DNA of 26,405 nt, from the NCBI GenBank assembly GCA_045576675.1, contig JAZNGX010000145.1:1-26405 (forward strand). The letters run 5' to 3'. Source of the DNA: JAZNGX01 sp045576675. GTDB lineage: Bacteria > Bacillota > Clostridia > Monoglobales > Firm-18. A program made the position numbers and the translations under genes. Shown in pieces: positions 1 through 7,394 of this stretch (positions are counted from its first letter, which is position 1; each line of letters begins with the position of its first letter). The notes under the pieces were generated by a model. It made no database searches. It had not been told where the DNA came from and saw nothing but the letters and a program-made list of their open reading frames with translations.

Positions 1-311
1 TAGGGACGGTAAATGTCCTCGACTTCCGTCATTGTAGTTGCGTTATCAATTGCTGTAATAAGTTCATCGGTAAGTTTTCCCTGAGATTCAATTGAATTTT
101 TTATCTCAGTACGTCTTTGCTCAAGATTACGCAAATAATTAAGTCTGTCAGCAAATTCACGTAAAACCTGATCATCGCAGGTACCATGCATTTCTTTTCT
201 GTATCGTGCTATAAAGGGAATAGTATTACCGTCATCAATAAGTGTAATAATATTGGTAACATATTCAGGTTTTAAGTTAAATTCTTTTTGCAATACCTGT
301 GCAATATCCAT
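1..311 (-). CDS. tex: Tex-family RNA-binding transcription accessory protein (N-terminal part only)
   Basis: Only the first 103 codons lie in the window; the gene continues past base 1. The protein begins MDIAQVLQKEFNLKPEYV and contains the Tex/YhgF N-terminal signature GNTIPFIARYRKEM (about residues 29-42), then LNYLRNLEQRR and EDIYRPY, all typical of the helical N-terminal domain. Full-length Tex proteins are about 700-750 residues, with a YqgF-like nuclease fold, helix-hairpin-helix elements and a C-terminal S1 RNA-binding domain; those parts are outside the window. The family binds nucleic acid and affects transcription, but its exact role is unsettled. The ATG at 309-311 follows a good AAGGAGAG ribosome binding site. 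A terminator hairpin lies only about 20 bases upstream, so tex has no room for its own promoter after it. Confidence 0.93.
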   Translation of the reverse strand, partial: MDIAQVLQKEFNLKPEYVTNIITLIDDGNTIPFIARYRKEMHGTCDDQVLREFADRLNYLRNLEQRRTEIKNSIESQGKLTDELITAIDNATTMTEVEDIYRP

Positions 312-330
312 TACTGTCTCTCCTTTTTGA

Positions 331-355
331 AAAAGGCGGGCTATGCCCGCCAAAA
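331..355 (-). terminator. Rho-independent terminator after pth
   Basis: Read on the minus strand this is TTTT, stem GGCGGGC, loop ATA, stem GCCCGCC, then TTTTTC. The 7-bp GC-rich stem with a 5-T tract is a standard intrinsic terminator, starting directly after the pth stop codon. It should end the glmU-prs-pth transcript. The right arm and T-tract (CCTTTTT) are complementary to the AAAAAGG that forms the start of the tex ribosome binding site, one base further on. Confidence 0.85.
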
Positions 356-901
356 TCAGTTATATTTGTTCATAGCCTTCATAATGCCATCTGTTAAGAT
401 ACATTCAATAATATCAGGCATAATTTTTGCAATTTCAATAAGCTTTTGTGTGTCTGCTTTTGAAAAATTCTGTAACACATAATCTGCAAGGTCACCTTCA
501 GGCGAACCGATACCGACTCGAATACGCGGAAAATCTTCTGATTTTATATGCGAAATAATGCTTTTCATTCCGTTGTGACCACCAGCACTGCCTTTACTTC
601 TGATGCGGATTTTTGCAGTATCAAGTGAAATATCATCATATATTACAATTATATTCTCAGGTGAAATTTTAAAAAATGAAGCTAACACCCCAACGCACTC
701 TCCTGAAAGATTCATATACGTTTGAGGTTTTACAAGTAATACATTCTTTCCGCAAATTTTACCCTCACCTATCAAGCCTTTTGACTTAATTTTCTTGATT
801 TTAATATCATAATATGATGCAAGTGATTCAAGCATTTCAAAACCAACGTTGTGACGGGTATTTATGTATTTAGTACCCGGATTGCCGAGACCGACAATCA
901 T
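356..901 (-). CDS. pth: Peptidyl-tRNA hydrolase
   Basis: Cytosolic enzyme that cleaves the ester bond of peptidyl-tRNAs that drop off ribosomes, recycling the tRNA. The 181-residue protein has the usual family length. It starts MIVGLGNPGTKY and shows Asn7 and the catalytic His17 (TRHNVGF), the TYMNLSG motif (about 61-67), Asp89 in IYDD, and GSAGGHNG (104-111), matching the E. coli residues Asn10, His20, Met67/Asn68, Asp93 and Asn114. The frame stays open upstream to 985, but that part overlaps prs in another frame and has no homologous content, so the ATG at 901 is the start. It lies 13 bases after the prs stop with only a weak ribosome binding site, which suggests translational coupling. It is the last gene of glmU-prs-pth. 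Confidence 0.96.
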   Translation of the reverse strand: MIVGLGNPGTKYINTRHNVGFEMLESLASYYDIKIKKIKSKGLIGEGKICGKNVLLVKPQTYMNLSGECVGVLASFFKISPENIIVIYDDISLDTAKIRIRSKGSAGGHNGMKSIISHIKSEDFPRIRVGIGSPEGDLADYVLQNFSKADTQKLIEIAKIMPDIIECILTDGIMKAMNKYN

Positions 902-914
902 TATTCTGCTGTTA

Positions 915-1871
915 TCAGTTGAACAAAGGGCTGACCGCAACATCATCATAAATTCTTTCAATAGCATCTGCAAACACATCCGCAACAGTTAATACTTTTA
1001 TTTTATCAATCTGTTTGTCTCTTGGTAACTGAATTGTATCAAGAATAACAAGCTCATCAATACAAGAGTTTTTGATTCTTTCAATAGCAGGTCCTGATAA
1101 AACAGCATGTGTACAACAAGCATATACTTTTTTAGCACCTCTTGAAATTAATGCTTCTGCACCATTACATAAAGTTCCTGCTGTATCAATCATATCATCA
1201 ACAAGAATAATTTCTTTATCCTTAATATCTCCAATAATGTTCATAACCTCAGAAACGTTTGGTTTTGGCCTTCTTTTATCAACAATAGCAAGCGGAACAT
1301 TTAACTTTTCAGCAAATTTTCTTGCTCTTGTTACGCTACCAAGGTCAGGTGATACAACGACCACGTCTTCTTCTCTTCCTTTGAATTTATCCTGAAAATA
1401 AGGCGCAAGAATCGGCACACCAAGCAAGTGGTCAACAGGAATATCAAAGAATCCCTGAATCTGAGCTGCGTGCAAATCCATAGTAAGCACACGATCAGCC
1501 CCTGCTTTTGCAATAAGGTCAGCAACAAGCTTAGCTGAAATCGGGTCACGTGCTTTTGCTTTTCTATCCTGACGTGCATATCCAAAATAAGGCATTACAG
1601 CTGTAATACGTCCTGCTGATGCACGTTTGAATGCATCAATCATTATTAACAGCTCCATCAAATGCTGGTTAACAGGATAAGAGGTTGACTGTACTAAAAA
1701 TACATCTGAACCACGTACAGTTTCGTTAATATCAACACCAATTTCACCGTCACTAAACATTCTTGTACATGAATTACCTACAGGTACACCAATAATGTTT
1801 GCAATGCTTTTTGCTAGTTCGGGATTTGCATTGGCAGCAAATACCTTAATGTTTTTTCCGTGTGTAATCAT
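915..1871 (-). CDS. prs: Ribose-phosphate pyrophosphokinase (PRPP synthetase)
   Basis: Makes phosphoribosyl pyrophosphate from ribose 5-phosphate and ATP, feeding purine, pyrimidine, NAD, His and Trp synthesis. The protein is 318 residues, the normal length. Visible family motifs are FSDGEIGVDINETVRG, the flexible-loop region YFGYARQDRKAKARDPIS, the divalent-metal/ATP motif MDLHAAQIQGFFDIPVDHL, VVSPDLGSVTRARKFA, and the PRPP-binding loop VDDMIDTAGTL. The ATG at 1871 overlaps the glmU stop by four bases (ATGA), and its AGGAGG ribosome binding site lies inside the last glmU codons, so the two are translationally coupled. The glmU-prs-pth order matches the conserved Bacillota block; the ctc/rplY gene found between prs and pth in Bacillus is absent. 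Confidence 0.98.
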   Translation of the reverse strand: MITHGKNIKVFAANANPELAKSIANIIGVPVGNSCTRMFSDGEIGVDINETVRGSDVFLVQSTSYPVNQHLMELLIMIDAFKRASAGRITAVMPYFGYARQDRKAKARDPISAKLVADLIAKAGADRVLTMDLHAAQIQGFFDIPVDHLLGVPILAPYFQDKFKGREEDVVVVSPDLGSVTRARKFAEKLNVPLAIVDKRRPKPNVSEVMNIIGDIKDKEIILVDDMIDTAGTLCNGAEALISRGAKKVYACCTHAVLSGPAIERIKNSCIDELVILDTIQLPRDKQIDKIKVLTVADVFADAIERIYDDVAVSPLFN

Positions 1872-3004
1872 TTTTCTTCCTCCTTATTTCTTTTCCACCC
1901 TATTTTATTAACCTGCCTTGCTCTGGCAATAGCAAGTGAGTTTCCGGGTATGTCTTCTGTTATTGTAGAACCTGCTGCTATAAAAGCACCTTTATGCACT
2001 GTAACAGGCGATACAAGATTTGTATTGCAGCCAATAAATGCATCGTCTTCAATAGTGCTTCTGAATTTATTTTTACCGTTATAATTTACAAGGACGGTAC
2101 CACAGCCGAAATTAACATGCTTCCCTACGTCAGCATCTCCAACATATGTTAGATGAGAAACCTTTGTTCCTTCACCAAGTGTTGCATTTTTGATTTCAAC
2201 GAAATCGCCAATTTTTACCTTGCTACCAATTTTACTGTTTGGTCTGATGTATGCAAACGGACCAATAGTTGCTCCATCTGATACTTTACTATCCATAAGG
2301 ACTGAACTGTTTATGGTTACATTGTCTGATATTTCACAGTTTGTAATCTGAGTATTCGGGCCAATAACACAACCGCTTCCTATTGTTGCTCCATCCTTGA
2401 TAATGGTGTTAGGCATAATAGTTGAACCGGGCTTAATTGTGGAATTGTATGATACAAACGTTGTTTCAGGACTTACAAGAACAACGCCGGCAGACATTAA
2501 GGTACTGCATATATCAGTGTGTGCTATGTTGTTAGCGTCAGCCAAGCTTAAACAGTCATACACACAAAATGCAGTAACTTCGTCAATTTCGTATTCATTG
2601 ACTTTGTCATTGTTGTCAATCATCTTTTGAACAATAGCTTCAACATCATTAAAATCAGAAATATAGCTTTTATTTATTAAATAAATTCCGGCTACTGATG
2701 TTCCATTTTCGTCAGTAGAAGTGACAACCGTGACATTACTCTTGCTTTCAATATGTTTTTTATAAATATTATCTAGTATGTCAGTTGTTATAAAGGGAAA
2801 AGCTCCGCAAAATACAAAAAAGCTGTCAGCATCGTCACCTGGTACAGTATCGGCGGATATTCCGTCTTCTGTAACAATGTAGCTTGCAACAGCATTTTTA
2901 GTATAATTATAGTATAAGGATGTTATCTTAGTAAAACAAACCTTCTCGTTAAAAGATGGCTTGCCTGAAATATAATCGTTACTAATCATAACACAGGAAT
3001 ACAT
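1868..3004 (-). CDS. glmU: GlmU-like protein: intact acetyltransferase half, degenerate uridyltransferase half
   Basis: Bifunctional GlmU normally acetylates glucosamine 1-phosphate and then uridylates it to UDP-GlcNAc, the precursor of peptidoglycan. This copy is 378 residues, about 75-80 shorter than usual. The C-terminal left-handed beta-helix (about residues 180-370) is well conserved: Arg254 in YIRPNSKIG, Lys272, catalytic His284 in SHLTYVGDA, NYNGKNKF (307-314), IAAGSTIT. The N-terminal part (about 1-165) has no LAAGxGTRM nucleotide-binding loop, and the motif usually written GDxPLL reads GAFPFI (67-72), losing the metal-binding Asp. Remnants such as GIYLINKS and EYEIDEV still align with the family. 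I infer it retains acetyltransferase but not uridyltransferase activity. Start: ATG at 3004 after GGAGG. First gene of the unit with prs and pth. Confidence 0.9.
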   Translation of the reverse strand: MYSCVMISNDYISGKPSFNEKVCFTKITSLYYNYTKNAVASYIVTEDGISADTVPGDDADSFFVFCGAFPFITTDILDNIYKKHIESKSNVTVVTSTDENGTSVAGIYLINKSYISDFNDVEAIVQKMIDNNDKVNEYEIDEVTAFCVYDCLSLADANNIAHTDICSTLMSAGVVLVSPETTFVSYNSTIKPGSTIMPNTIIKDGATIGSGCVIGPNTQITNCEISDNVTINSSVLMDSKVSDGATIGPFAYIRPNSKIGSKVKIGDFVEIKNATLGEGTKVSHLTYVGDADVGKHVNFGCGTVLVNYNGKNKFRSTIEDDAFIGCNTNLVSPVTVHKGAFIAAGSTITEDIPGNSLAIARARQVNKIGWKRNKEEEK

Positions 3005-3036
3005 TATAATTTTACCTCCATTTAGTTTATATTCTT

Positions 3037-3045
3037 ATTGTATCA
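3037..3045 (-). promoter_or_regulatory. Candidate extended -10 promoter for glmU-prs-pth
   Basis: On the minus strand the sequence TGATACAAT is an extended -10 (TGnTATAAT) with one mismatch. It lies about 33 bases upstream of the glmU ATG in a 77-base gap after ogg. I do not see a good -35 hexamer at 17 bases. No strong terminator for ogg is visible in the same gap, so read-through from ogg is possible. Confidence 0.4.
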
Positions 3046-3081
3046 CAAATTTTAAATAAAATCTACATATTTCGATAAATA

Positions 3082-3885
3082 TTATATAAATTCTCTGCCA
3101 TAATAAAACAGATATTGTTGTGCAAAACCGCCAAAATTGCCAAATTTTGTGGAAATGAAGTTCTCAAAGTCAGAGTTTTCAACATTATATAAATTGTTTA
3201 GTATCCGCTTAATCCAAACATCCTTTGGAAAAACATCAAATTTTTGGTATGCAAACAACAAAACGCAATCAGCAACCTTGTCACCAATTCCTTTTACTGT
3301 TTTAAGCTCTGCTCTTGCATCAGCAGAATCCATATTATATAACTCTTCTAAAACAAGCTCTCCTGAAGCAACCTTTTTAGCGGCATCCAATATGTATTTT
3401 GCACGAAAACCGCTTTTAATTACATCAAGGTCATCAACAGTAAGACTGCATAAAACATCAGGCGTTGGAAAAGTATAATGACCATCAAAAATATGCTGAC
3501 CGAAATTGTTACATAGTGAATTAATTATCTTTTTAATTCGCGGAATATTATTATTAGCAGATATTATAAACGAAATCATCGTTTCCCAAGGGTTTTGTTT
3601 TAAAAGCCTGATTCCGTAACCGTAATCACAAGCTTTATTAAGTATTATATCGTCTGCAAACATATTCTTAATCTCAGTATAATTCCTTGCAAGGTCAAAA
3701 TACTCTGTTACAAGTTCATCATCATCGCATTCAATTACGATGCCTTCATCAGTTGTGTAGGCTTTTATAATACGATTCCCTACAACGCCCGTATATATAT
3801 TATTATCATCTAAGTTCCATCTGAAGCACTGACCGCACTCAAAAGTATGAGGTAAACTGAAATCTTTTAAATCTTTTATTAACAT
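3082..3885 (-). CDS. ogg: 8-oxoguanine DNA glycosylase/AP lyase, OGG1 type
   Basis: Base-excision repair enzyme removing 8-oxoguanine and nicking the resulting abasic site. The 267-residue protein has the OGG N-terminal beta domain (FECGQCFRWN, about 16-24), the NNNIPRI motif (111-117, like NNN in human OGG1), and the helix-hairpin-helix VKGIGDKVADC with the Schiff-base Lys203, followed by FPKDVWIKRI with the catalytic Asp222. This is an OGG1-like, not MutM-like, enzyme. The frame opens at a TTG (3894), but that codon directly abuts the AAAGGGG ribosome binding site; the ATG at 3885 sits nine bases after it and is the better start. It is divergent from the DUF6062 gene across a 72-base gap. 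Confidence 0.93.
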   Translation of the reverse strand: MLIKDLKDFSLPHTFECGQCFRWNLDDNNIYTGVVGNRIIKAYTTDEGIVIECDDDELVTEYFDLARNYTEIKNMFADDIILNKACDYGYGIRLLKQNPWETMISFIISANNNIPRIKKIINSLCNNFGQHIFDGHYTFPTPDVLCSLTVDDLDVIKSGFRAKYILDAAKKVASGELVLEELYNMDSADARAELKTVKGIGDKVADCVLLFAYQKFDVFPKDVWIKRILNNLYNVENSDFENFISTKFGNFGGFAQQYLFYYGREFI

Positions 3886-3957
3886 TTTAATCAACCCCTT
3901 TATTTTTCAGAAAAAATATGTTAAAATATTGTATTATATCTGAAAGGATGTTATACA
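3886..3957. promoter_or_regulatory. Divergent intergenic promoter region (ogg / DUF6062 gene)
   Basis: This AT-rich 72-base gap separates two divergent genes. A perfect minus-strand TATAAT lies at 3933-3938, well placed for ogg, with only a weak -35 around 3957-3962. On the plus strand the same bases read TATTAT (3932-3937), close upstream of the AAAGGA ribosome binding site (3943-3948), which leaves little leader for the DUF6062 gene. The exact plus-strand promoter is unclear. Confidence 0.35.
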
Positions 3958-4683
3958 TTGAAAGAAACCATATATACTATACCAATTAATGACGCTTTTG
4001 ATTCAGATTGCTGCTGCCCTATGTGCTACATACAATCAAAGCTTACAAACGAACGTGTTGAAGCTGCAGTTGGTGCTGCAATGATGGAGCCTGAACACAG
4101 AGAAATATCCAACGAAAAAGGATTTTGCAAAAAACACATTCATATGGTTTATGCACAACAAAAGGCGTTACCTTTAGCACTTGTTTTACAATCATATATT
4201 GATGTTCAAAATAACAAAATTTTTAAAATGATTGGTGAGCAGCCAATCAAAAAAGGCTTATTTAAAAGTAACCATTCAAAAAAGCAGACTGCTTTAAACG
4301 TCATTTCGTATATAGCTGAGCAACAAAACAAATGTTCAATATGTGACGAAGTGAATAAGCAAATGCAGCGATATGCAGAAAACACTGTTGATATGTGGAA
4401 AGCTATTAATGAATTTAAAGAAAAATTCAATAACAACTGTGATTTTTGTCTTGAACATTTTAAACTATTACTCGAAACCGCCGAAAAACGTCTCAATGAT
4501 AAAAACTTTGACGAATTTTATAATACAATTACCAAAGCTCAACAACAATCCCTTGCTGAATTATATAACGATATTACAGAATTTGTAAATTCCTTTGATT
4601 ACAGAAACAGCGGCAAGTTGTCAGAAAATGCACGAGCTGCAACCGTAACAGCAGTTAAAAAGTTCATAGGCGAAGAGCTTTAA
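3958..4683 (+). CDS. DUF6062 family protein, cysteine-rich, probably metal-binding
   Basis: I recognise the DUF6062 family, common in Clostridia, from the opening METIYTIP-like segment, CPMC, GAAMMEPEHR and GFCKKH. Function is unknown. The 241-residue protein has no signal peptide or membrane segment, so it is probably cytosolic. Cysteines fall in two similar sets: CPMC (20-23) with CKKH (57-60), then CSIC (126-129) with CDFCLEH (161-167). I read this as two zinc-binding units that may come from an internal duplication. The start is a TTG at 3958, nine bases after AAAGGA; the ATG inside the ribosome binding site region is in another frame. It is one of two plus-strand genes here, and its stop codon overlaps the stop of convergent gatD. 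Confidence 0.85.
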   Translation: MKETIYTIPINDAFDSDCCCPMCYIQSKLTNERVEAAVGAAMMEPEHREISNEKGFCKKHIHMVYAQQKALPLALVLQSYIDVQNNKIFKMIGEQPIKKGLFKSNHSKKQTALNVISYIAEQQNKCSICDEVNKQMQRYAENTVDMWKAINEFKEKFNNNCDFCLEHFKLLLETAEKRLNDKNFDEFYNTITKAQQQSLAELYNDITEFVNSFDYRNSGKLSENARAATVTAVKKFIGEEL

Positions 4684-5402
4684 TCGTTTGTACAGAATCT
4701 TTTACAGATATAATCGTTTGCAGCTATTTCAACAGTATCATCAAGAGGCGTTAATTCTGCAGAGCCATACTTGCGGATTAACGCTCTTTTTATAATTTCG
4801 TCACTTAATTGAGGATTTTTGGGCAATAACGGACCGTGAATGTATGTTCCAATAACATTTTTATATATTATACCTTCGTTTTTGTCAGTTCCATTGTTTC
4901 CATTTCCATATATAACTGTACCTAATGCTATATTATTGTCTATAAACACTCTTCCGTTATGGTTTTCAAAACCAACAACAGGTTTATCAAACAGGCTTGT
5001 TTGGATAACAACATCACCAATAAATCTGTCGGCTGAATAATCAGTATACATATCTATAATCTTAAGTGCTTCAACCTTTTCATCAGCATACATAAAATAA
5101 TTTCCAAGCATTTCAAAACCACTGCACACAGCTAATACTACACCATTTTTTTCAACATATTCCTTAATGCTGCTACTGAACTTTTTCAAATGCTCATTTA
5201 CAATTGCACGTGACTTATCAGTTCCACCACCAAGATAAATAATATCAATATTTTCAAAATCAACATCTTCGTCTAAAGAGTATTTTTTAACATCAACATC
5301 TATGTCACGCCATTTGCAGCGTTTTGTAAGGGTAGTGATATTACCGGAATCGCCATACAAATTCAAAAAATCAGGATACATCTGTGCAATATTAAGTGTC
5401 AT
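4680..5402 (-). CDS. gatD: Lipid II isoglutaminyl synthase, glutamine amidotransferase subunit GatD
   Basis: GatD hydrolyses glutamine and passes ammonia to MurT, which amidates the D-Glu of the lipid II stem peptide. The 240-residue protein is a class I-like (CobB/CobQ type) amidotransferase: MYPDFLNLYGDSGN at the start, LGGGTDKS (58-64), the nucleophile Cys93 in AVCSGFEMLG, and catalytic His189 in YIHGPLLPKNP. These positions correspond to Cys94 and His189 of the Staphylococcus aureus enzyme. Its ATG overlaps the murT stop by four bases (ATGA), so the complex partners are translationally coupled. The gene ends in a four-base overlap with the convergent DUF6062 gene, and I see no terminator between them. 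Confidence 0.96.
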   Translation of the reverse strand: MTLNIAQMYPDFLNLYGDSGNITTLTKRCKWRDIDVDVKKYSLDEDVDFENIDIIYLGGGTDKSRAIVNEHLKKFSSSIKEYVEKNGVVLAVCSGFEMLGNYFMYADEKVEALKIIDMYTDYSADRFIGDVVIQTSLFDKPVVGFENHNGRVFIDNNIALGTVIYGNGNNGTDKNEGIIYKNVIGTYIHGPLLPKNPQLSDEIIKRALIRKYGSAELTPLDDTVEIAANDYICKRFCTND

Positions 5403-6712
5403 TTGCTTAGCCCCCTTAAAATATCTTGCGTTGAAAATAGCATTGTGTAATTTACAAGAATATACAAAACTTCGCAGTCGTTTCTCATATCTTCAATTGC
5501 AGCTTTTATGTTTTCGTAATCATTTGCTGTTATATCTGCATATTTAAGCCGGACATTTAAATCATTGTGTCTAATTCCACATACTGCAAATTTATTTGAA
5601 TTATCGTTATTTAAGGATTCAAAATCAACATCCCATAACCATGAAATATCACGTCCATCAGATGCTTTGTCATTAACAGCAATTATAATATTTTTCTTTC
5701 TTGTATCTGTTAATACAGTTGAAATTGCCTGGTTAAAGCCGGCAGGGTTTTTTGCAAGGTTCAAAACAGCTTCAACACCAATATCAAAGCTTTCCATTCT
5801 ACCAATCTGAGGCTTATAATGTGATAACGATGCATTGAATACACCAACATCAAGTCCTGTCAGTTCAAAAACCGAGTATGCAGCAAGCAAATTATATATA
5901 TTATAAAAGCCTTTATAATTAACGCTTATCGGGGTATCATTAATTAAAAATTCAAGTCCGCAAGTAGTATTGATTTTAGTAGCTTTATATTTAAAGCAAG
6001 GACGTTTAAAGTCACATTTTTCGCACTTATATGAGCCGAGATGACTGTAGTGATTATAGTCATATATAAGCTCATTACCACAAAACCTGCAAAATCTTCC
6101 TTCTTTTGTTTCGTTTAAAGAATCACTTACCTTTTCATCAATTCCATAATACACAATGTTCTTTTTAGTCTCTATACCAAAAGATGTAACCAGTGGGTCA
6201 TCTGCATTCAAAACAAGTGTTACATCACCTGCAAGACTGACCGCTTTTTTCAGTGCCTCAATTGTAATATCAATCTCACCATATCGGTCTAACTGGTCAC
6301 GGAACAAGTTGGTTAATACCATATAATCAGGCTTCATAACTTTAAAAACCTTAACGGTTGATAACTCATCGATTTCAATACAGGCATAATCTGCATCAAG
6401 CTTACCAAAAACATTAGCCATTGAAGCAAAAGCAGTTGCAACACCATCAATCATATTTGCACCAACATTATTACAAACAACCTTGTATCCGGCACCGGTT
6501 AACGAAGAATATATAAGATTATTGGTTGTTGTTTTACCGTTTGTGCCGCAAACGGCTATAATATCCTTTTTAACCTGTCTTGAAAGTTTTGTTATAATAT
6601 CAGGGCATATCTTCTGTGCAATCGCACCTGGTGTAGACGAGCTTTTTTTACCCATTAGCTTACCTATAATTATTAACACCTTTGTCGCAATAATCGCTAA
6701 TATCAATCTCAT
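5399..6712 (-). CDS. murT: Lipid II isoglutaminyl synthase, Mur-ligase-like subunit MurT
   Basis: ATP-dependent ligase-like partner of GatD acting on lipid II at the inner face of the membrane. The 437-residue protein has a hydrophobic N-terminus, the Mur-ligase P-loop AVCGTNGKTTTNN (53-65), EIDELS and VLTNLFRDQLDRYGE in the central domain, a four-cysteine ribbon (Cys208, 211, 230, 233) that marks MurT among Mur ligases, and the C-terminal DUF1727 domain (about 315-430). Length is normal. Start: ATG at 6712 after GGAGG. It has its own promoter at 6749-6777. Amidated lipid II lowers cell-wall negative charge and is needed by some transpeptidases. Confidence 0.96.
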   Translation of the reverse strand: MRLILAIIATKVLIIIGKLMGKKSSSTPGAIAQKICPDIITKLSRQVKKDIIAVCGTNGKTTTNNLIYSSLTGAGYKVVCNNVGANMIDGVATAFASMANVFGKLDADYACIEIDELSTVKVFKVMKPDYMVLTNLFRDQLDRYGEIDITIEALKKAVSLAGDVTLVLNADDPLVTSFGIETKKNIVYYGIDEKVSDSLNETKEGRFCRFCGNELIYDYNHYSHLGSYKCEKCDFKRPCFKYKATKINTTCGLEFLINDTPISVNYKGFYNIYNLLAAYSVFELTGLDVGVFNASLSHYKPQIGRMESFDIGVEAVLNLAKNPAGFNQAISTVLTDTRKKNIIIAVNDKASDGRDISWLWDVDFESLNNDNSNKFAVCGIRHNDLNVRLKYADITANDYENIKAAIEDMRNDCEVLYILVNYTMLFSTQDILRGLSK

Positions 6713-6742
6713 TTAATGCATTCCTCCATGAATGAATAATAA

Positions 6743-6755
6743 TTACAAATTGTAA
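6743..6755. repeat. Perfect palindrome over the murT -10 element
   Basis: TTACAA-A-TTGTAA is a 6-bp inverted repeat with a one-base centre. It covers the proposed -10 hexamer (6749-6754) of murT-gatD, the right place for a repressor operator. No regulator gene is adjacent, and a 6-bp AT-rich palindrome can arise by chance. Confidence 0.4.
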
Positions 6756-6777
6756 GATACTATAGATGACCTCACAA
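6749..6777 (-). promoter_or_regulatory. Candidate sigma-A promoter for murT-gatD
   Basis: On the minus strand: -35 TTGTGA (6772-6777), a 17-base spacer, and -10 TACAAT (6749-6754), about 37 bases upstream of the murT ATG. Four of six -35 and five of six -10 positions match consensus. It follows the terminator of the preceding unit, so murT-gatD is likely transcribed independently. Confidence 0.55.
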
Positions 6778-6797
6778 AAAAACATTTCAAACCTCAA

Positions 6798-6832
6798 AAG
6801 TAGCCGTACAGTTATAATCTGTACGGCTACTT
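6798..6832 (-). terminator. Terminator of the pheS-to-ECF operon
   Basis: A perfect 14-bp stem (minus strand AAGTAGCCGTACAG / CTGTACGGCTACTT) with a 7-base loop ATTATAA begins one base after the ECF S-component stop. The T-run after it is short (four T including the stem end), but a 7-T tract follows about 15 bases later. The near-symmetric stem could act in both directions. Confidence 0.75.
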
Positions 6833-6833
6833 A

Positions 6834-7382
6834 TCATTTAGCGTTTGCCATATCTCGTTGTAAGTAACCCGTTTTCTTAAGTACAGGAATTACAAGCATA
6901 GCTATTGCAAAATCAATAATGTGATGAAGCATAGTGCCAACAAGTATTACCAAAGCCCATGATAGTGAAATATCAAAACCAAGAACAGTCAAAGTCTGTG
7001 AATCTGTAGGCATCATATTCAAAAACGGCAGCACTGCAACTATTTCAAGAACTGAATGAACAATCATAGTAAATAAAATTGTAATAGCTATGTTCCAATT
7101 CTTTTTGAGCATATATGCACCAATAATCGCAAAGGGCACATGCATAGCAGCACGTGCAACAACCCATACGGGTACACCCTTGACTGCAAAGCCTATTATT
7201 GAACCAATTCCCGCAAGCAATGCTACCAACGGCGAAATAAACATAGCTACAATAACGGGCAAATGCGATGCAAATGTGGCAGTAAACGGTCCTAATGGGA
7301 TTGTAGGGAACACATTTGGTATAAGAATCGCCATTGAAGTAAGTAACGCTGCAATAACCATATCTTTTGTTTTAATTTTCAT
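6834..7382 (-). CDS. ECF transporter S-component (substrate-binding membrane subunit), substrate unknown
   Basis: A 182-residue, very hydrophobic protein with about five to six membrane segments and the look of an energy-coupling-factor S-component: MKIKTKDMVIAALLTSMAIL at the start, the proline-rich PNVFPTIPLGPFTATFASHLP loop region, and a Gly/Ala-rich GIGSIIGFAVKG. S-components bind vitamins or metals and dock onto a shared EcfA/A'/T module; no such module is in the window, so it would be encoded elsewhere. I cannot name the substrate, and no riboswitch precedes it. A GTG further upstream (7391) lies next to the AAGGAG site, so the ATG at 7382, eight bases after it, is the start. Last gene of the pheS operon, 12 bases after the DUF4330 gene. 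Confidence 0.83.
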   Translation of the reverse strand: MKIKTKDMVIAALLTSMAILIPNVFPTIPLGPFTATFASHLPVIVAMFISPLVALLAGIGSIIGFAVKGVPVWVVARAAMHVPFAIIGAYMLKKNWNIAITILFTMIVHSVLEIVAVLPFLNMMPTDSQTLTVLGFDISLSWALVILVGTMLHHIIDFAIAMLVIPVLKKTGYLQRDMANAK

Positions 7383-7394
7383 TATTAACACTCC

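Noticed and set aside
902..985. 28-codon N-terminal extension of pth
   Set aside because: It overlaps the prs coding region in another frame, has low-complexity Met-rich content, and Pth proteins begin at the MIVGLGNPG segment.
1072..1395. 107-codon plus-strand open frame inside prs
   Set aside because: Antisense to the highly conserved PRPP synthetase; no independent support.
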